NCBI RefSeq assembly: GCF_900086585.1 | Contig: NZ_FLKM01000008.1 | Location: 868,001-932,000, forward strand | Source of the DNA: Emergencia timonensis | GTDB lineage: Bacteria > Bacillota > Clostridia > Peptostreptococcales > Anaerovoracaceae | DNA length: 64,000 bases | Direction of reading: 5' to 3' | In this document: positions 61,771 through 64,000 of the stretch, piece after piece | Position numbering within the stretch: position 1 is the first letter of the stretch | Layout of the letters: each line of letters opens with the position of its first letter | Notes under the pieces: model-generated | What the model was told of the DNA's origin: nothing | Database searches by the model: none | What the model saw: the letters and a program-made list of their open reading frames with translations, nothing else | Translations under genes and position numbers: made by a program

Positions 61771-63429
61771 ATGAAAGAAATTAATTCCATTACGCTGGAG
61801 ATTATCGCCAACAGCATGACTTCTATTGCGGAGCAGATGGGGGTCATTCTTGCAAAGACAGGATACAGCACCAATATTAAGGAGCGAAAGGATCTTTCGG
61901 TGGCGATTTTCAGTCCTGAGGGCAAGCTGCTGTCTTTGGCACAGCATATCCCCCTTCACTTCAGTTCTCTCTCAGGCGCGGTAGAGGTTTTGACGGAGAA
62001 GTATGATCTGGCGAATGTCCACGAGGGAGACATCTTCATCGCCAACGATCCCTATACGGGAGGAGGTTCTCACCTGCCGGATATCGTCTTGCTGCGGCCG
62101 GTGTTCTATGAAGAGAAGCTAATCGCCTACATGGTCAACACGGGACATCATGCTGATAGAAGTAGGAAGGGAACGACGATATATGACGAAGGCATGCGGA
62201 TTCCAGTGGTCAAGCTCTACGACCGGGGCAAATTGGTAAAGGACGTCTCTGACCTGATCATGCTCAACTTCCAGATGAAATATGAGCGCCAGGGCGATTT
62301 GAACGCACAAGTCATCACCAATCAGTACGGCGCGGACAAATTGACAGAGTTAGTAGAAAAAATCGGTCTGGACACTTATGAAGCGTTCTGCGAGAAGTGG
62401 CTGGACTACGGCAGACGCAAAGCAAAGGCCGCCGTGGCATCTTTACCTGACGGAACATACGAATTTGCAGACTATATGGACGACGACGGTGCGGGACATC
62501 AGGATCTGCTGATTAAAACGACGGTACTCGTCAAAGGGGAAGATATCACCTTTGACTTTCGGGGAACCTGCCCACAGGTCAGCGGGCCTTATAACTGCGT
62601 CCCCTGTGCTCTGAAAGCCACGGTCTATTATTCCCTGATGTCGATCATGGACAAGACCATTCCTGCAAACTCTGGTTTTTTTGACAGCATCCACATCCTA
62701 GCAGAGCCTGGCAGCCTGGTCTGGGCAGAAGAACCGGCGCCAGTGGCAGACAGGGAGACGACCTCACAGAGAATCGCAGATGTCATCTTCGGCGCTTTTG
62801 CCAAAATGGATCCGAAGATGGTCACGGCGGCCGGTAACGGAGCGATGTCCTTTTTCTCCTTTGCCGGAACAGACGCCAGATTTGAAAGGCCGTATATCTA
62901 CGTGGAGACCATTGGCGGCGGCGCGGGCGCCAGATATAACAAAGACGGGCTGGATGCCGTCCACGTCCATATGACCAATACTTCCAATCTGCCGGTAGAA
63001 GCATTGGAGATGGAATACCCTCTGATGGTAGAAAAATACGCCCTTCACGAAAACAGCGGCGGTGCAGGAAAATATCGAGGAGGCATGGGTATCGTCAGAA
63101 CCATACGGATTCTGGAAGAAAGCCGAGACACGATGTTAGTGGCAGCAGCCACAGAGAGATCCCGCAGAGCGCCGTGGGGTCTTTGCGGCGGTGACAGTGG
63201 CGGAACCGCGGCGGTGAGGATCTATCGCGATGGGCAGATCATATCAGACAATCCAAAGCCGAGAAACGTAAAACTGCAGGCAGATGACATCGTGGAAATG
63301 GTGACAGCCGGCGCCGGCGGCTACGGGCCTGCAGCAGAAAGAAATCCTCAAGTTGTAAAAAGAGAGTATGAGGAAGGCATTGTCGATGAGAAATGGATTG
63401 CAGATGCCGGAATTGTTAGTGAAATTTGA
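61771..63429 (+). CDS. hyuB: Hydantoinase/oxoprolinase family protein, subunit B
   Basis: 552 residues, normal for HyuB: FIANDPYTGGGSHLPDIVLLRPVFY (parts) and TGHHADRSRKGTTIYDEGMRIP carry the conserved histidines and glycine turn. Then come TFDFRGTCPQVSGPYNCV and the terminal HENSGGAGKYRGGMG and PWGLCGGDSGG. It is the catalytic partner of HyuA. An NhaC-type antiporter gene starts 29 bases later, with a palindrome (AGACGGCA/TGCCGTCT, 63429-63444) between them. Confidence 0.94.
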   Translation: MKEINSITLEIIANSMTSIAEQMGVILAKTGYSTNIKERKDLSVAIFSPEGKLLSLAQHIPLHFSSLSGAVEVLTEKYDLANVHEGDIFIANDPYTGGGSHLPDIVLLRPVFYEEKLIAYMVNTGHHADRSRKGTTIYDEGMRIPVVKLYDRGKLVKDVSDLIMLNFQMKYERQGDLNAQVITNQYGADKLTELVEKIGLDTYEAFCEKWLDYGRRKAKAAVASLPDGTYEFADYMDDDGAGHQDLLIKTTVLVKGEDITFDFRGTCPQVSGPYNCVPCALKATVYYSLMSIMDKTIPANSGFFDSIHILAEPGSLVWAEEPAPVADRETTSQRIADVIFGAFAKMDPKMVTAAGNGAMSFFSFAGTDARFERPYIYVETIGGGAGARYNKDGLDAVHVHMTNTSNLPVEALEMEYPLMVEKYALHENSGGAGKYRGGMGIVRTIRILEESRDTMLVAAATERSRRAPWGLCGGDSGGTAAVRIYRDGQIISDNPKPRNVKLQADDIVEMVTAGAGGYGPAAERNPQVVKREYEEGIVDEKWIADAGIVSEI

Positions 63430-63457
63430 GACGGCATGCCGTCTATGAGGTGACAAT

Positions 63458-64000
63458 ATGGAAACAAATACGAGAAAATTAGTCAGCCTGCCGATGGCGC
63501 TGCTGACCCTGGTCATTGTAGCGGGTATCATGTCTGTGGGACTGGCGGTACTGAAACTCAATACGATGGTAACCTTTATCCTGGCTTTGGTGGCGGTGTG
63601 TATTGTCGCTATCTGCCTGGGCATGAAACTGGAACGCCTGCAGGAGATCATTCTAAGCGGCTTTCGTAAGTTCGCTCTGACAGGTATGATTCTCATTTCT
63701 GTGGGCATGGTGGTGGGAACCTGGATCATTTCGGGTATCGTCCCTTCGATCATTTACTATGGGCTGCAGATTTTTACGCCGTCCTCTTTCCTTGCGGTAG
63801 GTTTTTTGATCTGCTGCATCATATCGTTCTTTACGGGTTCCTCCTATGCATCTCTTGGCACCATGGGCGTAGCGTTTATGGCAATCGGCTACGGGATGGA
63901 AATCAATCCGGGCCTGGTCGCCGGCATGGCGGTGTCTGGCGCAGTCTTTGGCGATAAGATGTCGCCCTTTTCTGATACGACCAACATGGCGCCGGCGGCT
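63458..64000 (+). CDS. NhaC family Na+/H+ antiporter, N-terminal part (cut by the window end)
   Basis: 181 codons are visible before the window ends. The start has GAGGTG upstream. Five to six helices are seen, with the NhaC-type motifs GTWIISGIVPSIIYYGLQIF and SSYASLGTMGVAFMAIGYGM and the segment GAVFGDKMSPFSDTTNMAPAA. NhaC homologues exchange Na+ for H+ or, in some clusters, carry substrates. Placed directly after hyuA-hyuB, it may import the lactam or hydantoin, or its product. Confidence 0.9.
   Translation, partial: METNTRKLVSLPMALLTLVIVAGIMSVGLAVLKLNTMVTFILALVAVCIVAICLGMKLERLQEIILSGFRKFALTGMILISVGMVVGTWIISGIVPSIIYYGLQIFTPSSFLAVGFLICCIISFFTGSSYASLGTMGVAFMAIGYGMEINPGLVAGMAVSGAVFGDKMSPFSDTTNMAPAA

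Overview
The window looks like chromosome from a Gram-positive anaerobe of the class Clostridia. The evidence is strong AGGAGG-type ribosome binding sites, frequent TTG/GTG starts, many Rho-independent terminators, and families typical of amino-acid-fermenting Clostridia: hydantoinase/oxoprolinase, BKACE, LUD, YjiH, UPF0182, DUF4358-MBOAT-DHHW and a long glutamine synthetase. The Anaerovoracaceae are a plausible home, but that is inference. No rRNA, CRISPR array, prophage or complete insertion sequence was seen. The only mobile-type gene is a stand-alone serine recombinase.

Layout, 1-16 kb. The left edge holds the tail of an MFS permease. Then come a membrane protein-XRE-lipoprotein operon, a MATE exporter (apparently leaderless), a PIN-PhoH ATPase, and a surface protein with an ABC exporter. 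Leftward genes follow (GNAT and LUD; YjiH permease and FAD oxidoreductase with a divergent LysR), then EcsC and a VOC protein. 16-30 kb: an array of six 94-bp GC-rich tandem repeats lies in front of a GntR-ABC operon with a perfect palindromic operator. Next is a six-gene operon (response regulator, kinase, DUF4358 lipoprotein, transglutaminase-like, MBOAT, DHHW) that looks like regulated acylation of an envelope polymer. A TSCPD-CDF metal pair, a TIM-barrel protein, an M20 peptidase and tRNA-Lys(CUU) follow.

30-40 kb. Beside the tRNA is an accessory locus: an AT-rich TetR gene, a PhlG/phloretin-hydrolase-like C-C hydrolase, a BKACE enzyme and a GntP permease interrupted by two frameshifts. 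This is the best candidate for an unexplored catabolic pathway. After it come a secreted protein with twin operator-like sites, an AraC regulator, the serine recombinase, a DHA2 exporter behind a 28-bp palindrome, and a MarR-CDF pair.

40-64 kb. An XRE-PLDc_N-ABC operon resembling Bacillus yxlEFG is followed by a Nudix hydrolase, an XRE membrane protein, a cysteine-peptidase-like protein and an AEC carrier. A 42-residue Asn/Gln-rich microprotein comes next, then an envelope cluster (coiled-coil membrane protein, zinc-ribbon membrane protein, UPF0182), then glutamine synthetase, serS, a TIGR00300-type ornithine cyclodeaminase, cardiolipin synthase and an RlmA-type methyltransferase. The right edge is a LysR-controlled hydantoinase/oxoprolinase A-B operon running into an NhaC-type antiporter cut by the window end.
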